Below are positions 28,317 to 37,113 of a stretch of DNA of 47,625 bases, piece after piece (positions within the stretch are counted from its first letter, which is position 1; each line of letters begins with the position of its first letter). This stretch comes from Nostoc parmelioides FACHB-3921 (GTDB lineage: Bacteria > Cyanobacteriota > Cyanobacteriia > Cyanobacteriales > Nostocaceae), in contig NZ_JACJQL010000045.1 of NCBI RefSeq assembly GCF_014696625.1, forward strand, positions 1 through 47,625. The letters are read 5' to 3'. The notes beneath the pieces were generated by a model that made no database searches, was not told the origin of the DNA, and saw nothing but the letters and a program-made list of their open reading frames with translations. The position numbers and the translations under genes were made by a program.

Positions 28317-29999
28317 ATGCTGGATGATCCTCACAAGGGCGATCAAGAGCCAGAAACGAATGAGATAGTAACTGAAATATCAGCAGATGATAGGCATTTG
28401 TTGGAAATGATTCAGAAACTTCTAGAACCGTGCGATCGCATCACCTATGGAGAAAGACAAAGGGAGGTTGCAGCTAAACTAGGTAAGTCTGTGCGGACAG
28501 TAAGGCGGCTGGTCAAAAAATGGGAAGAGCAAGGTTTACCCGCACTTCAAACTACGGCACGGGCCGATAAAGGTAAACATCGAATAGATTCTGACTGGCA
28601 GCAGTTCATTATCAATACATATAAAGAAGGTAATAAAGGGAGTAAGCGTATTACTCCCCAACAAGTTGCGATTAGAGTACAAGCCAGGGCTGCTGAATTA
28701 GGTCAAGAAAAATATCCCAGTTATAGGACTGTGTATCGAGTCCTACAGCCGATTATTGAGCAGCAAGAGCAAAAAGCCAATATCAGAAGTCGGGGTTGGA
28801 GTGGTTCTCGATTATCAGTCAAAACTCGTGATGGCAAAGACTTATCAGTAGAACACAGCAACCATGTTTGGCAGTGCGACCATACTCTTGTAGACCTATT
28901 GCTGGTAGATCAGCACGGCGAACTTTTGGGTCGTCCTTGGTTGACAACAGTTGTAGATACTTACTCTCGTTGCATCATGGGAATCAACTTGGGTTTTGAT
29001 GCTCCAAGTTCTCAGGTAGTTGCATTAGCACTACGTCATGCAATTTTGCCAAAGCAGTATGGGTCAGAATATGGACTCCATGAAGAATGGGGAACCTATG
29101 GTAAACCAGAGCATTTTTATACGGATGGCGGTAAAGATTTTCGCTCCAACCATTTGCAACAGATAGGTGTGCAGTTGGGATTTGTTTGTCATTTACGCGA
29201 TCGCCCAAGTGAAGGTGGTATTGTTGAGCGTCCTTTTGGCACTTTTAACACCGATTTATTTTCTACCTTGCCTGGATACACAGGCTCAAATGTACAGGAA
29301 CGTCCACAGCAAGCTGAGAAAGAAGCTTGTATTACTTTGAGGGAATTAGAACGTCTGCTGGTACGTTACATCGTGGATAAATACAACCAAAGTATTGATG
29401 CGCGATTAGGCGACCAAACTCGTTATCAACGTTGGGAAGCAGGATTAATCGTTGAGCCTAATTTAATCTCAGAAGAAGAATTACGTATCTGCTTGATGAA
29501 GCAAACCCGACGCTCAATTTACAGGGGTGGGTATGTGCAATTTGAAAATCTGAGTTATCGGGGAGAACATTTGGCAGGTTATGCGGGTGAAAATGTTGTA
29601 CTGCGTTATGACCCTAAAGACATTACCACTTTGTTGGTTTACCGCCAAAAGGGTAATAAAGAAGAATTTCTAGCTCGTGCTTATGCTCAAGATTTGGAGA
29701 CAGAGGAATTGTCTTTGGATGAAGCAAAAGCTATGAGTCGCCGGATTCGGCAAGCAGGTAAGGCTATTAGCAATCGTTCTATTTTGGCAGAGGTACGCGA
29801 TCGCGACACCTTCGTCAACCACAAGAAAACCAAGAAGGAACGCCAAAAAGCAGAACAGGTTGTAGTTCAAAAGGCTAAAAAACCTGTGCCTGTTGAACCA
29901 GAGGAAGAAATTGAAGTGGCATCTGTTGACAATGAACCAGAATACCAGATGCCGGAAGTATTTGATTACGAACAAATGCGTGAAGATTACGGGTGGTAG
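28317..29999 (+). CDS. tnsB: Transposase TnsB (DDE integrase) of the CAST
   Basis: The 560-residue strand-transfer enzyme of the transposon. N-terminal HTH domains (about 25-150) bind the end repeats. The rve/DDE catalytic core holds D188 (WQCDHT), D270 (FYTDGGKDF) and E304 (GGIVERPFG). A beta-barrel (Mu-type C-terminal) domain follows, then an acidic tail (VPVEPEEEIEVASVDNEPEY) ending in a short segment expected to hook TnsC. The length is close to other V-K TnsB proteins. tnsC starts three bases after its stop. It is regulated by the operator just upstream and probably by its own binding site at 28252. Confidence 0.97.
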   Translation: MLDDPHKGDQEPETNEIVTEISADDRHLLEMIQKLLEPCDRITYGERQREVAAKLGKSVRTVRRLVKKWEEQGLPALQTTARADKGKHRIDSDWQQFIINTYKEGNKGSKRITPQQVAIRVQARAAELGQEKYPSYRTVYRVLQPIIEQQEQKANIRSRGWSGSRLSVKTRDGKDLSVEHSNHVWQCDHTLVDLLLVDQHGELLGRPWLTTVVDTYSRCIMGINLGFDAPSSQVVALALRHAILPKQYGSEYGLHEEWGTYGKPEHFYTDGGKDFRSNHLQQIGVQLGFVCHLRDRPSEGGIVERPFGTFNTDLFSTLPGYTGSNVQERPQQAEKEACITLRELERLLVRYIVDKYNQSIDARLGDQTRYQRWEAGLIVEPNLISEEELRICLMKQTRRSIYRGGYVQFENLSYRGEHLAGYAGENVVLRYDPKDITTLLVYRQKGNKEEFLARAYAQDLETEELSLDEAKAMSRRIRQAGKAISNRSILAEVRDRDTFVNHKKTKKERQKAEQVVVQKAKKPVPVEPEEEIEVASVDNEPEYQMPEVFDYEQMREDYGW

Positions 30000-30002
30000 A
30001 AA

Positions 30003-30839
30003 ATGACTTCAAAACAAGCCCAAGAATTTGCTCAACAATTAGGTAATATTCCACACAATAATGAAAAATTACAAGCAGAAATTCAACGATTGAACCGAAA
30101 GAGTTTTATCCCCTTGGAGCAAGTGCAGATTCTCCATGAATGGCTAGAGGGCAAGCGTCAAGCTCGTCAATGCTGTCGAATTGTTGGAGAGTCACGCACT
30201 GGTAAAACCATTGCTTGTGATGCTTACAGGTTAAGACATAAGCCAATACAACAGCAAGGTAAACCTCCAATAGTTCCTGTTGCTTACATCTTAGTTCCGC
30301 CAGAATGTAGTTCTAAGGATTTGTTTACGCTAATTATTGAGCATCTGAAGTATCAAATGACTAAGGGAACAGTAGCTGAAATTCGAGAGCGGACTCGGCG
30401 GGTTCTTAAAGGCTGTGGTGTAGAGACATTAATTATTGATGAGGCTGACCGCTTGAAGCCGAATACATTTAAAGATGTTCGGGATATTGGTGAAGAATTA
30501 GAGATATCTGTTGTCTTAGTAGGAACAGATCGCCTGGATGCAGTAATTAAGAGGGATGAGCAGGTTTACAATCGTTTTCGAGCTTGCCATAGATTTGGTA
30601 AATTCTCAGGAGAAGAGTTTAAGCGAACTATAGAAATTTGGGAAAAGAAGGTTTTGCAGTTGCCAGTTGCTTCCAATTTGTCCAGTAAGACTATGCTGAA
30701 GACTTTAGGTGAGGCAACGGGAGGTTATATTGGTTTGCTCGACATGATACTCAGAGAATCAGCCATCCGGGCATTGAAGAAAGGATTACAGAAGGTGGAT
30801 TTGGCAACTCTCAAGGAAGTAGCAACAGAGTACAAATAA
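30003..30839 (+). CDS. tnsC: AAA+ regulator TnsC of the CAST
   Basis: A 278-residue ATPase that polymerises on DNA at the Cas12k target and recruits TnsB. Walker A is GESRTGKT (62-69), and Walker B is LIIDEAD with the catalytic Glu (143-149). A sensor segment, VVLVGTDRLDAVIKRD, follows, and an arginine-rich loop (NRFRACHRFG). The length fits V-K TnsC. It overlaps tniQ by one base (TAATG), so translation is coupled. Confidence 0.97.
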   Translation: MTSKQAQEFAQQLGNIPHNNEKLQAEIQRLNRKSFIPLEQVQILHEWLEGKRQARQCCRIVGESRTGKTIACDAYRLRHKPIQQQGKPPIVPVAYILVPPECSSKDLFTLIIEHLKYQMTKGTVAEIRERTRRVLKGCGVETLIIDEADRLKPNTFKDVRDIGEELEISVVLVGTDRLDAVIKRDEQVYNRFRACHRFGKFSGEEFKRTIEIWEKKVLQLPVASNLSSKTMLKTLGEATGGYIGLLDMILRESAIRALKKGLQKVDLATLKEVATEYK

Positions 30840-31378
30840 TGGAAGTTCCAAACATTCAACCTTGGTTATTTCAAATAAAACCTTTAGATGGAGAAAGTCT
30901 GAGTCACTTTTTAGGACGCTTTCGACGGGCAAATGATTTAACGCCTACTGGGTTGGGTAAAGCAGTAGGACTTGGGGGTGCGATGCCTGCGGCGGGCGGA
31001 GCCATCGCCCGTTGGGAAAAATTTCGGTTTAATCCCCCACCGTCTCGCCAGCAGTTGGAGGCTTTGGCTAGGGTTGTGGGTTTTGACGCTGATCGGTTAG
31101 CGCAGATGTTACCACCGACTGGGGTAGAGATGAAAATGGAGCCTATTCGGTTATGTGCTGCTTGCTATGCCCAGTCCCCTTGTCACAAGATTGAATGGCA
31201 GCTTAAGGTAACGCAAGGGTGCGCGAGGCACAAAAGAACTTTGTTGTCAGAATGCCCCAACTGTGGGGCAAGGTTCAAAGTTCCATCTTTGTGGGCAGAT
31301 AATTGGTGTCAGCGTTGTTTTCTGCCTTTTGAGGAGATGATTGTCTTTCAAAAACCTATTTCTAAGCATGAAAAATAA
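30839..31378 (+). CDS. tniQ: TniQ targeting subunit of the CAST, with an insertion
   Basis: A 179-residue TniQ protein linking Cas12k-tracrRNA to TnsC. An N-terminal helical part (WLFQIKPLDGESLSHFLGRF) is followed by two zinc-ribbon Cys sets: CAACYAQSPCH and CARH, then CPNCGARF and CQRC. The Scytonema hofmanni TniQ is about 167 residues. The extra residues here are around GGAMPAAGGAIARW (about 44-57), where a GC-rich palindrome at 30976-31010 sits in the gene. The frame is kept, so the protein is probably functional, with a longer loop. Confidence 0.94.
   Translation: MEVPNIQPWLFQIKPLDGESLSHFLGRFRRANDLTPTGLGKAVGLGGAMPAAGGAIARWEKFRFNPPPSRQQLEALARVVGFDADRLAQMLPPTGVEMKMEPIRLCAACYAQSPCHKIEWQLKVTQGCARHKRTLLSECPNCGARFKVPSLWADNWCQRCFLPFEEMIVFQKPISKHEK
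30976..31010. repeat. GC-rich palindromic element inside tniQ
   Basis: GGGTGCGATGCC and GCCATCGCCC can pair around TGCGGCGGGCGGA, in a gene that is otherwise AT-rich. Elements with GCGATGCCTGCGGCGGGC arms recur in Nostoc genomes as I recall. Its in-frame presence explains the longer TniQ. Confidence 0.65.
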
Positions 31379-31549
31379 AATAATCAATTTTTGCTCTTTT
31401 ATGAAGTAATTATTGATTTTTGATTTCAAGAGTGGTAAGTTATGCTTTTATAGTATTTATGTACTAAAGAGTGCATTTCTGTACTGTAATGCCGGTAATT
31501 TTCATCTGATTAAAGGTGAATAAACGTAGGTAATTTAGAATGGAGAAAA

Positions 31550-32254
31550 ATGATGATCCATAAAACTTTTGAAAGGCAGACTGTAAATGTAGACTATAGC
31601 AATCAAGTTTGGCAATGTGACCATAGTAAGTTAGATATCCTACTGGTAGACAAACATGGTGAATCTGTAACTCTTCCTTATTTAACATTGATTATAGACA
31701 GTTATTCGCGCTGTATTATGGGATTTCATCTAGGCTTTGATAGACCTAGTTCTCATTCCATTTTCTTAGCATTACGTCATGCTATTTTGCCAAAGCAGTA
31801 TGGAAAAGAATATCAACTTAATGGCGAATGGGTAACATATGGTGTTCCTGAAATTCTTTGCGGTGATGCTAGCAGAGATTTTCGCTCTCAACGCTTAGGA
31901 CAGATTTGTTTGCAGTTAGGTATTAATTATCGTCTGCGCGATGATCACCTCAGTCAAGGTGGATTTGCAGAACGTATTTTCCGGAGGATTAATACGGAGT
32001 TTCTGGCTGCTTTACCTGGATATATAAATTCCAACATTCAGGCCCAGTCCAGCCTAAATATAGCAGAGGAAGAAGCTTATCTGACTTTGCAGGAACTAAA
32101 CTTACGGCTAGTTCGCTACATTGTTGATATTTACAATCAACAGCTTGATGCTACACAAGGAACCCAGACAAGGCTCCAAAGATGGGAATCAGGACTATCT
32201 ACTCAACCAGTTATATTTAATGAGCAAGGCTTAGATATCTACTTGCAGAATTAG
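31550..32254 (+). CDS. TnsB-like catalytic core only (second, truncated TnsB)
   Basis: A 234-residue ORF aligning with residues about 168-395 of the TnsB at 28317. It starts just before the DDE core (KTFERQTVNVDYSNQVWQCD versus KTRDGKDLSVEHSNHVWQCD) and ends before the C-terminal barrel (ending LDIYLQN). The triad is retained: D24, D106, E141, with spacing 82 and 35 compared with 82 and 34 in full TnsB. The HTH domains and the TnsC-binding tail are absent. A good Shine-Dalgarno (GGAGAAAA) stands just before ATG ATG; the second ATG at 31553 is an equal start. It may be a decayed duplicate, but the intact frame, triad and ribosome site also allow a domesticated regulator or dominant-negative form. 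Confidence 0.7.
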   Translation: MMIHKTFERQTVNVDYSNQVWQCDHSKLDILLVDKHGESVTLPYLTLIIDSYSRCIMGFHLGFDRPSSHSIFLALRHAILPKQYGKEYQLNGEWVTYGVPEILCGDASRDFRSQRLGQICLQLGINYRLRDDHLSQGGFAERIFRRINTEFLAALPGYINSNIQAQSSLNIAEEEAYLTLQELNLRLVRYIVDIYNQQLDATQGTQTRLQRWESGLSTQPVIFNEQGLDIYLQN

Positions 32255-32654
32255 GCTTTAAAAAGCATAATTAGTTCGTGCAATTAAACATTGCTGAATT
32301 TGAGTAATAACTTATTCCTAATCCTGAACAAAGAATACGAGAACTCACGATTTCTCTTTGTACCTTTGTGAGATTTTTATAGTTTTACTAATTCAGCTAT
32401 GACTTTTGATGAAATGGTAGATTGTCAGAAGTATTGTTGACTAACAAAACAGCGCAATTCAATAACGCTTTTGGCAGTGTCATCAAAATATAATCCCCTC
32501 TCCCCTCTTGCTAGCCTTTATTTTCTAAGAAATCAAGAGGGGATATGTTTTGAAGTTAATGCTGTTAGGAGAAAATAAGACATTAAGGACTCAAAACATC
32601 CTTGAGGCAATTGCTTGTTGTCTGAATAAATAATATTTGATTAAAATGCGTTAG
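32255..32654. other. Non-coding stretch between the TnsB-core ORF and cargo
   Basis: I see no gene here. It contains ACAAAGA/TCTTTGT and CTCAC/GTGAG pairings near 32320-32385, followed by ATTTTTATAG, a weak candidate terminator for the TnsB-core ORF, and the strong hairpin at 32501-32543. Confidence 0.5.
32501..32543. terminator. Long-loop hairpin (10-bp perfect stem)
   Basis: TCCCCTCTTG (32501-32510) pairs exactly with CAAGAGGGGA (32534-32543) around a 23-nt loop. A second TCCCCTC copy directly precedes the left arm. It could end transcription from either side; no long T run is seen. Confidence 0.5.
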
Positions 32655-32783
32655 CAAAGCGTTCTTCAACAACTAGCAGATGCAGAGGTGAGTTCTTTGT
32701 CGCCAATGGCAATTTTAATGCTGAAATGGGCGATTAAAGAAGCGCAGACGGATGATTTGAGGCATTATTTCAACTGTGTCTAA
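32655..32783 (+). pseudogene. 3' remnant of an unrecognised gene
   Basis: After an in-frame TAG, 42 codons read as plausible protein (QSVLQQLADAEVSSLSPMAI, then LMLKWAIKEAQTDDLRHYF, ending NCV and TAA). There is no usual start upstream, so it looks like the C-terminal end of a lost gene left at the cargo boundary. An internal start at the ATG in SPMAI (about 32706) would give only about 25 residues. Confidence 0.4.
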
Positions 32784-32812
32784 ATGCGATTGCTCCCATT
32801 ATTCCAAGATTT

Positions 32813-33511
32813 CTATAGATTATAAATTGCTCCATTCTCTGCTAACCACTGTTTACGTTCTTGATAATTTGGCACAATTCGTTCAACTCTCTCCCAAAAT
32901 GCACTGCTGTGATTTGGTTCAATTAGATGCACTAACTCATGAACTGCCAAATACTCAATCATCGTTCGCGGTAGCATCGCCACTCGCCAGTGAAAATATA
33001 AATCTCCTTTGTGTCCGCAAGAACCCCAATGATTACCTAATTCGCGTACTTGGATAGAACGAGGTGAAGCACTAACTCGTTTAATTAGTGTCGCAATTTG
33101 TTGTTCTAGTATTGCCTGAAGATGTTGGCGATACCACTGAATAAAGTTTTCTCGACCTTGAGATTGTGAGTGTCTCTGTAATTCAAAGCGGCTTTGATAT
33201 AGTCTTAAGATTGGTTGTGTTTGAACCTCATCGACTATTTTGAGACGATAACTACGTCCTAAATAATAGAAACCTTCACCTGAGACGTATTCTTTAAGCT
33301 TAACTTGTGGGTTAAATAACTCTTTTTTTAGAAGTTTACTATAAATCCAATAACGTTTATCACTAACAATTTTTTCTAATGTTTCTATTGGTACTTCTGG
33401 AGGAGAAGCCAAGACTAATTTACCGTCACGCTCGACGGTAATTCCTACTGTACGGCGTTTGGAACTGTGGCGAATTTCAAAACTCAGTTCGCCAAAGGTG
33501 ATAGTTGTCAT
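32813..33511 (-). CDS. YgjP-like metallopeptidase of the type I R-M locus
   Basis: A 232-residue protein of the YgjP/SprT-like (M48-related) family. The zinc motif is HELVHLIEPNHSSAFW (HExxH plus the downstream His). The upstream segment RELGNHWGSCGHKGDLYFHW is also typical (the family's WGSC). Its ATG overlaps the hsdR stop as ATGA, so it is coupled to hsdR. Such proteins often accompany type I restriction genes, where they may turn over HsdR or limit self-damage; that role is inference. It is the last gene of the minus-strand cargo. Confidence 0.9.
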   Translation of the reverse strand: MTTITFGELSFEIRHSSKRRTVGITVERDGKLVLASPPEVPIETLEKIVSDKRYWIYSKLLKKELFNPQVKLKEYVSGEGFYYLGRSYRLKIVDEVQTQPILRLYQSRFELQRHSQSQGRENFIQWYRQHLQAILEQQIATLIKRVSASPRSIQVRELGNHWGSCGHKGDLYFHWRVAMLPRTMIEYLAVHELVHLIEPNHSSAFWERVERIVPNYQERKQWLAENGAIYNL

Positions 33512-36500
33512 GCCATTAAATTATCACGATTTCTCCGTGCTAGTTGCACTAGTTTATCTGCGACTTCTTCTATTTGGGCATAACTTACTAAATCATGATC
33601 ATCCAAGTAACCTGCTATCCACTTTCTTAAGTCATCTTGGATAATTTGGCTACTCCAATTTACCCGCAGCACTTGTTGACGGATGTGTTCAACAATTTCT
33701 ACAGTTGCTTGAGCAAGTTTGGGGAGTTGTTTTTGTGAATGTTCACCTAAAATATTGAGAAACGGCATTTGAGTTTTGGGATCTAATCCAGTCTCATCTT
33801 GACTACGACCAGCTTGGATTTGTTCTATATACTTCTGCAATGCCTCGACTTTTTCTTCCCAGTTATCAGCTAAAGTTTCTAAAATTTCTGTGAGTTTTTC
33901 ACTTAAGTTTTTGTAGTAAACTGGGTCTTCTTCATAATTTACGCTGATATGGTGACGTGCAGCGAATTCCATTTCTGCGGCTTGTGCTTTAATCGAGCGA
34001 TGGCGCTGGACATGGGTTTTAAAATCTAAGGACATGATATCAATCGGTGGCACTTTCGGGTCAATACCTTGAGATTCAATATATTGGTCTATTAATGCCC
34101 TAACTTTCTCTTTGGCACTAACAATGTTAAGTTTTTCATCTCTGTAGAGGTCAGCAACAGCTTTTTTAATAAAGCCAAGTTTTTTGGCATCTCGAACAAA
34201 ATTGTAAGGTTGACGTGCTTCTGGTCGTGGCAATATTGTATCGAGAGTGTTGAGAAAGTCTTGAAAACACTCATTAAATTCGATTCTCAGCCGTTCATCT
34301 CTGAGCAAGTCTACGCAAGCATCTACATCATCAATTGTGTATCCCTTTTCAGTGAATAGAGCAATAACTCGCTGATGCCTCTCGCGCAATTTTGGCAATT
34401 CTGCACGAATATCAAACAAAGCAGATTCTGTATCAACATTCTCGTAAACTGAAAGAGCAGCAGCGATATCGACACCGTAATAATCTACTACTAAGCCCTC
34501 TGTTTTTTTGTCATTATACACTCGGTTAACACGAGCGATCGCTTGCAGCAATTCGTATTCTTTTAATGACCTATCTAAATATAAAACTTGTTCTAACGGC
34601 GCATCAAATCCCGTTAAGAGCATATTTTTTACGATTAAAATCGCTAAACTGTCTTGCTCTAAAGGTTTTTTAAATTTCTCAATATTAATTTCTTGTTGAC
34701 TTTTATCTGTCCACTTTTTCCAACTAGGATCGTCTCCCTTATCACCAGAAATCACAGTAGCAAATTCTAATTTGCGGATAATTTCAAGATGTGGGAGTGC
34801 TTGAGCAAAAAAACGAGTTTCGGCATCACGCAATTCTAAAGCCTCTGCGTCAAGACTTTGCAGAATGGGGGCGCGTTGTTCTAGTTGCTGTACTATTTCC
34901 CGTTGTGCTTCCACAAATGCTTCTTGGTAACGGACTGCGGCCAGACGCGTAGAGGCGACAACTTGCGCCTTAAAGCCTCCGGCTAAAATGCGCTCAATAT
35001 AATGACGCAACATACTTTTAGCTTTGGCTTTAATTAGTTCCCGTGCTTCGCCAACTTGGGTTTTAGTTGCGTATTTGGCTTTAATTTGCGATCGCTCTTC
35101 CGGGGTTTTATCAGCAAAGATAATTTCAAAAAGTTGGTCGAGGTCATCACCTTGGGTAATAGTCCCTCTAGCTTCTAATCCTTCGTAGATAATAGGTAAA
35201 GTGACTTTATCTTCTTGGGATTTGCGAATATTGTATTCGTCGATAAATGAACCAAAAATTTGCAGGGTGGTTTTTTTGGCAGCTTTGATGATGGGTGTAC
35301 CAGTAAAGCCAATACGGACACAGTTAGGTAATGCTTCTAATAAGTTGGTGTGGAGAGTTTTGGCGTGAGAACGGTGTGCTTCGTCAATTAGCACTAAGAT
35401 ATTTTCGGAAGGATTGAGGTTTTTGGGAATTGGTTCAATTTCTGCTTCTTCCTCAGAATCTTCCCCGCCTTTAAATTTTTGAATCATTCCGAAGACTAAG
35501 CCAGCACCTGGTTGTTGCAGGTATTGTTCTAGTGTTCTAACTTTTTTCGCTTTTTGTAATGGTTCTCCTGTGAGGACTGCGGTATCTGCAAGTTGTTTTT
35601 CTAAGTCTCGGCGGTCAGTGACGACTACAATTTTAAAGCGGCGTAATTCTGGAATAGCACGAATTTTCCGAATTAAGTAAACCATTGTCAGGCTTTTACC
35701 TGAACCTTGGGTATGCCAGATAATTCCGCCGCGTTGGTCATCTGTGCCATGTTGGTCGCGGGTTTGATTGTGTTGAAGTCGGTGTAAGGCTTTATAAACT
35801 GCCCGATATTGCTGGTAACGGGGGACAATTTTGATAGTGCGTCCGCCACTGGTTTTAAATAAAGTGAAATTATGCAGGATGTCGATAAGATTAGCTGGGT
35901 TCAACATCCCGGCGATGAGGGTTTGGCGTGAATTTAATTCCGCAATGCGTAATTGTGCAGCAATTTCCGCTTGGGGGCTGGGAATGGTATCTTTCCACTC
36001 AACATAATGTTCATAATTTGCGCCGATGGTTCCGGCTGCTGCCCGTCCTCTAGAGGCTGCTATCATCAGCAAATTGTAGTGGAATAATTTTTCTGCGCCT
36101 TCTGGTTGGCTGCTACCTCGTTGATTGGAGTATTTTAATAAGTCTTGAATTGCTTCGGTTATTGGGTTATCTAAATTGGGGCTTTTGCATTCAATCACTA
36201 CTAAAGGGATGCCGTTAACAAGTAGTACGATGTCTGGGACGATAAATCCTCGATTACCTGTTGCCCAAGGCGGGTCTACTCTGTATTGATTGATGGCGAG
36301 AAAATCGTTGCGATCGCAATGTTCAGGATTAAATTCAATAAAATGCACGGTGTGCTGTTTACCGTCTTGCCCTAAAACTGTAGTGCCTTTAAGTAGTAAT
36401 TCTGTGGCGGCTTGGTTAGCTTCCATTAATCTATTTGCACCCAGGCGTTCTAACTGACTGACTGCGGTTTGAACTTGTATGTCATCTAGCCAAGGGTTGC

Positions 36501-36690
36501 CGTTTTCGTCTAAGTTGATGCGTTTGATGGCGGCTTTGAGGCGTTCTGTTAGTAGAACTTGCTTGAAGTTTTCTCGTTCGGTAACTTTGGCATTGTCCCA
36601 ATCTCCTTCAATGTACTGCCAACCGATGCTGATGAGTTGTTGAATGGTAGGCAGTTCTACATGAATATACTCAGGAGTTTGTTGGGACAT
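33508..36690 (-). CDS. hsdR: Type I restriction enzyme HsdR subunit
   Basis: The 1060-residue endonuclease/translocase. The N-terminal PD-(D/E)xK nuclease is visible as VPDIVLLVNGIPLVVIECKS (about residues 150-170). The SF2 motor has Walker A HTQGSGKS (about 328-335), DEAHRSH (motif II) and GFTGTP (motif III), plus helicase motif V/VI in LLTGFDAPLEQVLYLD and ARVNRVY. The C-terminal helical part binds the methylase. It is separated from hsdS/hsdM by DarTG and an oppositely oriented RT, so it needs its own promoter in the 423 bp upstream. Length and motifs look intact. Confidence 0.95.
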   Translation of the reverse strand: MSQQTPEYIHVELPTIQQLISIGWQYIEGDWDNAKVTERENFKQVLLTERLKAAIKRINLDENGNPWLDDIQVQTAVSQLERLGANRLMEANQAATELLLKGTTVLGQDGKQHTVHFIEFNPEHCDRNDFLAINQYRVDPPWATGNRGFIVPDIVLLVNGIPLVVIECKSPNLDNPITEAIQDLLKYSNQRGSSQPEGAEKLFHYNLLMIAASRGRAAAGTIGANYEHYVEWKDTIPSPQAEIAAQLRIAELNSRQTLIAGMLNPANLIDILHNFTLFKTSGGRTIKIVPRYQQYRAVYKALHRLQHNQTRDQHGTDDQRGGIIWHTQGSGKSLTMVYLIRKIRAIPELRRFKIVVVTDRRDLEKQLADTAVLTGEPLQKAKKVRTLEQYLQQPGAGLVFGMIQKFKGGEDSEEEAEIEPIPKNLNPSENILVLIDEAHRSHAKTLHTNLLEALPNCVRIGFTGTPIIKAAKKTTLQIFGSFIDEYNIRKSQEDKVTLPIIYEGLEARGTITQGDDLDQLFEIIFADKTPEERSQIKAKYATKTQVGEARELIKAKAKSMLRHYIERILAGGFKAQVVASTRLAAVRYQEAFVEAQREIVQQLEQRAPILQSLDAEALELRDAETRFFAQALPHLEIIRKLEFATVISGDKGDDPSWKKWTDKSQQEINIEKFKKPLEQDSLAILIVKNMLLTGFDAPLEQVLYLDRSLKEYELLQAIARVNRVYNDKKTEGLVVDYYGVDIAAALSVYENVDTESALFDIRAELPKLRERHQRVIALFTEKGYTIDDVDACVDLLRDERLRIEFNECFQDFLNTLDTILPRPEARQPYNFVRDAKKLGFIKKAVADLYRDEKLNIVSAKEKVRALIDQYIESQGIDPKVPPIDIMSLDFKTHVQRHRSIKAQAAEMEFAARHHISVNYEEDPVYYKNLSEKLTEILETLADNWEEKVEALQKYIEQIQAGRSQDETGLDPKTQMPFLNILGEHSQKQLPKLAQATVEIVEHIRQQVLRVNWSSQIIQDDLRKWIAGYLDDHDLVSYAQIEEVADKLVQLARRNRDNLMA

Positions 36691-36841
36691 AAATTATTTT
36701 GACAAGTCTTCTAGTATGATTTTGATGAATCCACTCTATTGGCCATAGCGTGATCATACTTAATTTATATTTTTCTGGTATAGAAAATTGTAGTCATAAT
36801 CAATTGATTAATATATCGTGATATGCTCTCTAATAATGCTA

Positions 36842-37075
36842 GGTTAGGTCTTTGAACCTGCCGTGAGATGCTTAAAAGCCTCTTATCCCAAGTGGGTAGC
36901 TGTTCCAAGCTATGCTAAACTATAGCAGAGGAAGAAATAATAAAGATCCACCTAACCAGGAGTTTCTTTATACCTATTAGAAATAATAGGTAATGGTTAT
37001 ACTCTACACCAGAGTAGAGGAGACAGGTTGATAAAGTGCCTTGCGTTCCCTGTCCGCCTTAGCAGTAGGCACTTT
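36842..37075 (+). ncRNA. Structured RNA leader upstream of the reverse transcriptase (candidate)
   Basis: Complementary segments visible by eye are as follows. GGTTAGGT (36842) with ACCTAACC (36950) closes a domain. Inside it are CCTCT/AGAGG (36879/36927), CCC/GGG (36887/36894) and TAGCT/AGCTA (36897/36908), with an alternative GCTAT/ATAGC (36909/36922). Next is a perfect 9-bp hairpin TACCTATTA/TAATAGGTA capped by GAAA (36971-36992), then CTCTAC/GTAGAG (37002/37014). Last come two crossing helices, GACAGG/CCTGTC (37022/37049) and AAAGTGCCT/AGGCACTTT (37033/37067), forming an H-type pseudoknot. The RT starts 38 nt later. RTs of several defence systems use an adjacent ncRNA as template or partner. 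That role here is inference; a cis-regulatory leader or a degenerate intron part are alternatives. Confidence 0.65.
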
Positions 37076-37113
37076 TAAATTATTCAATAATTACTAAAAT
37101 AGTAAAAATAAAT

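Noticed and set aside
32776..33057. Plus-strand 93-codon ORF
   Set aside because: Shadow of the YgjP-like peptidase gene on the other strand.
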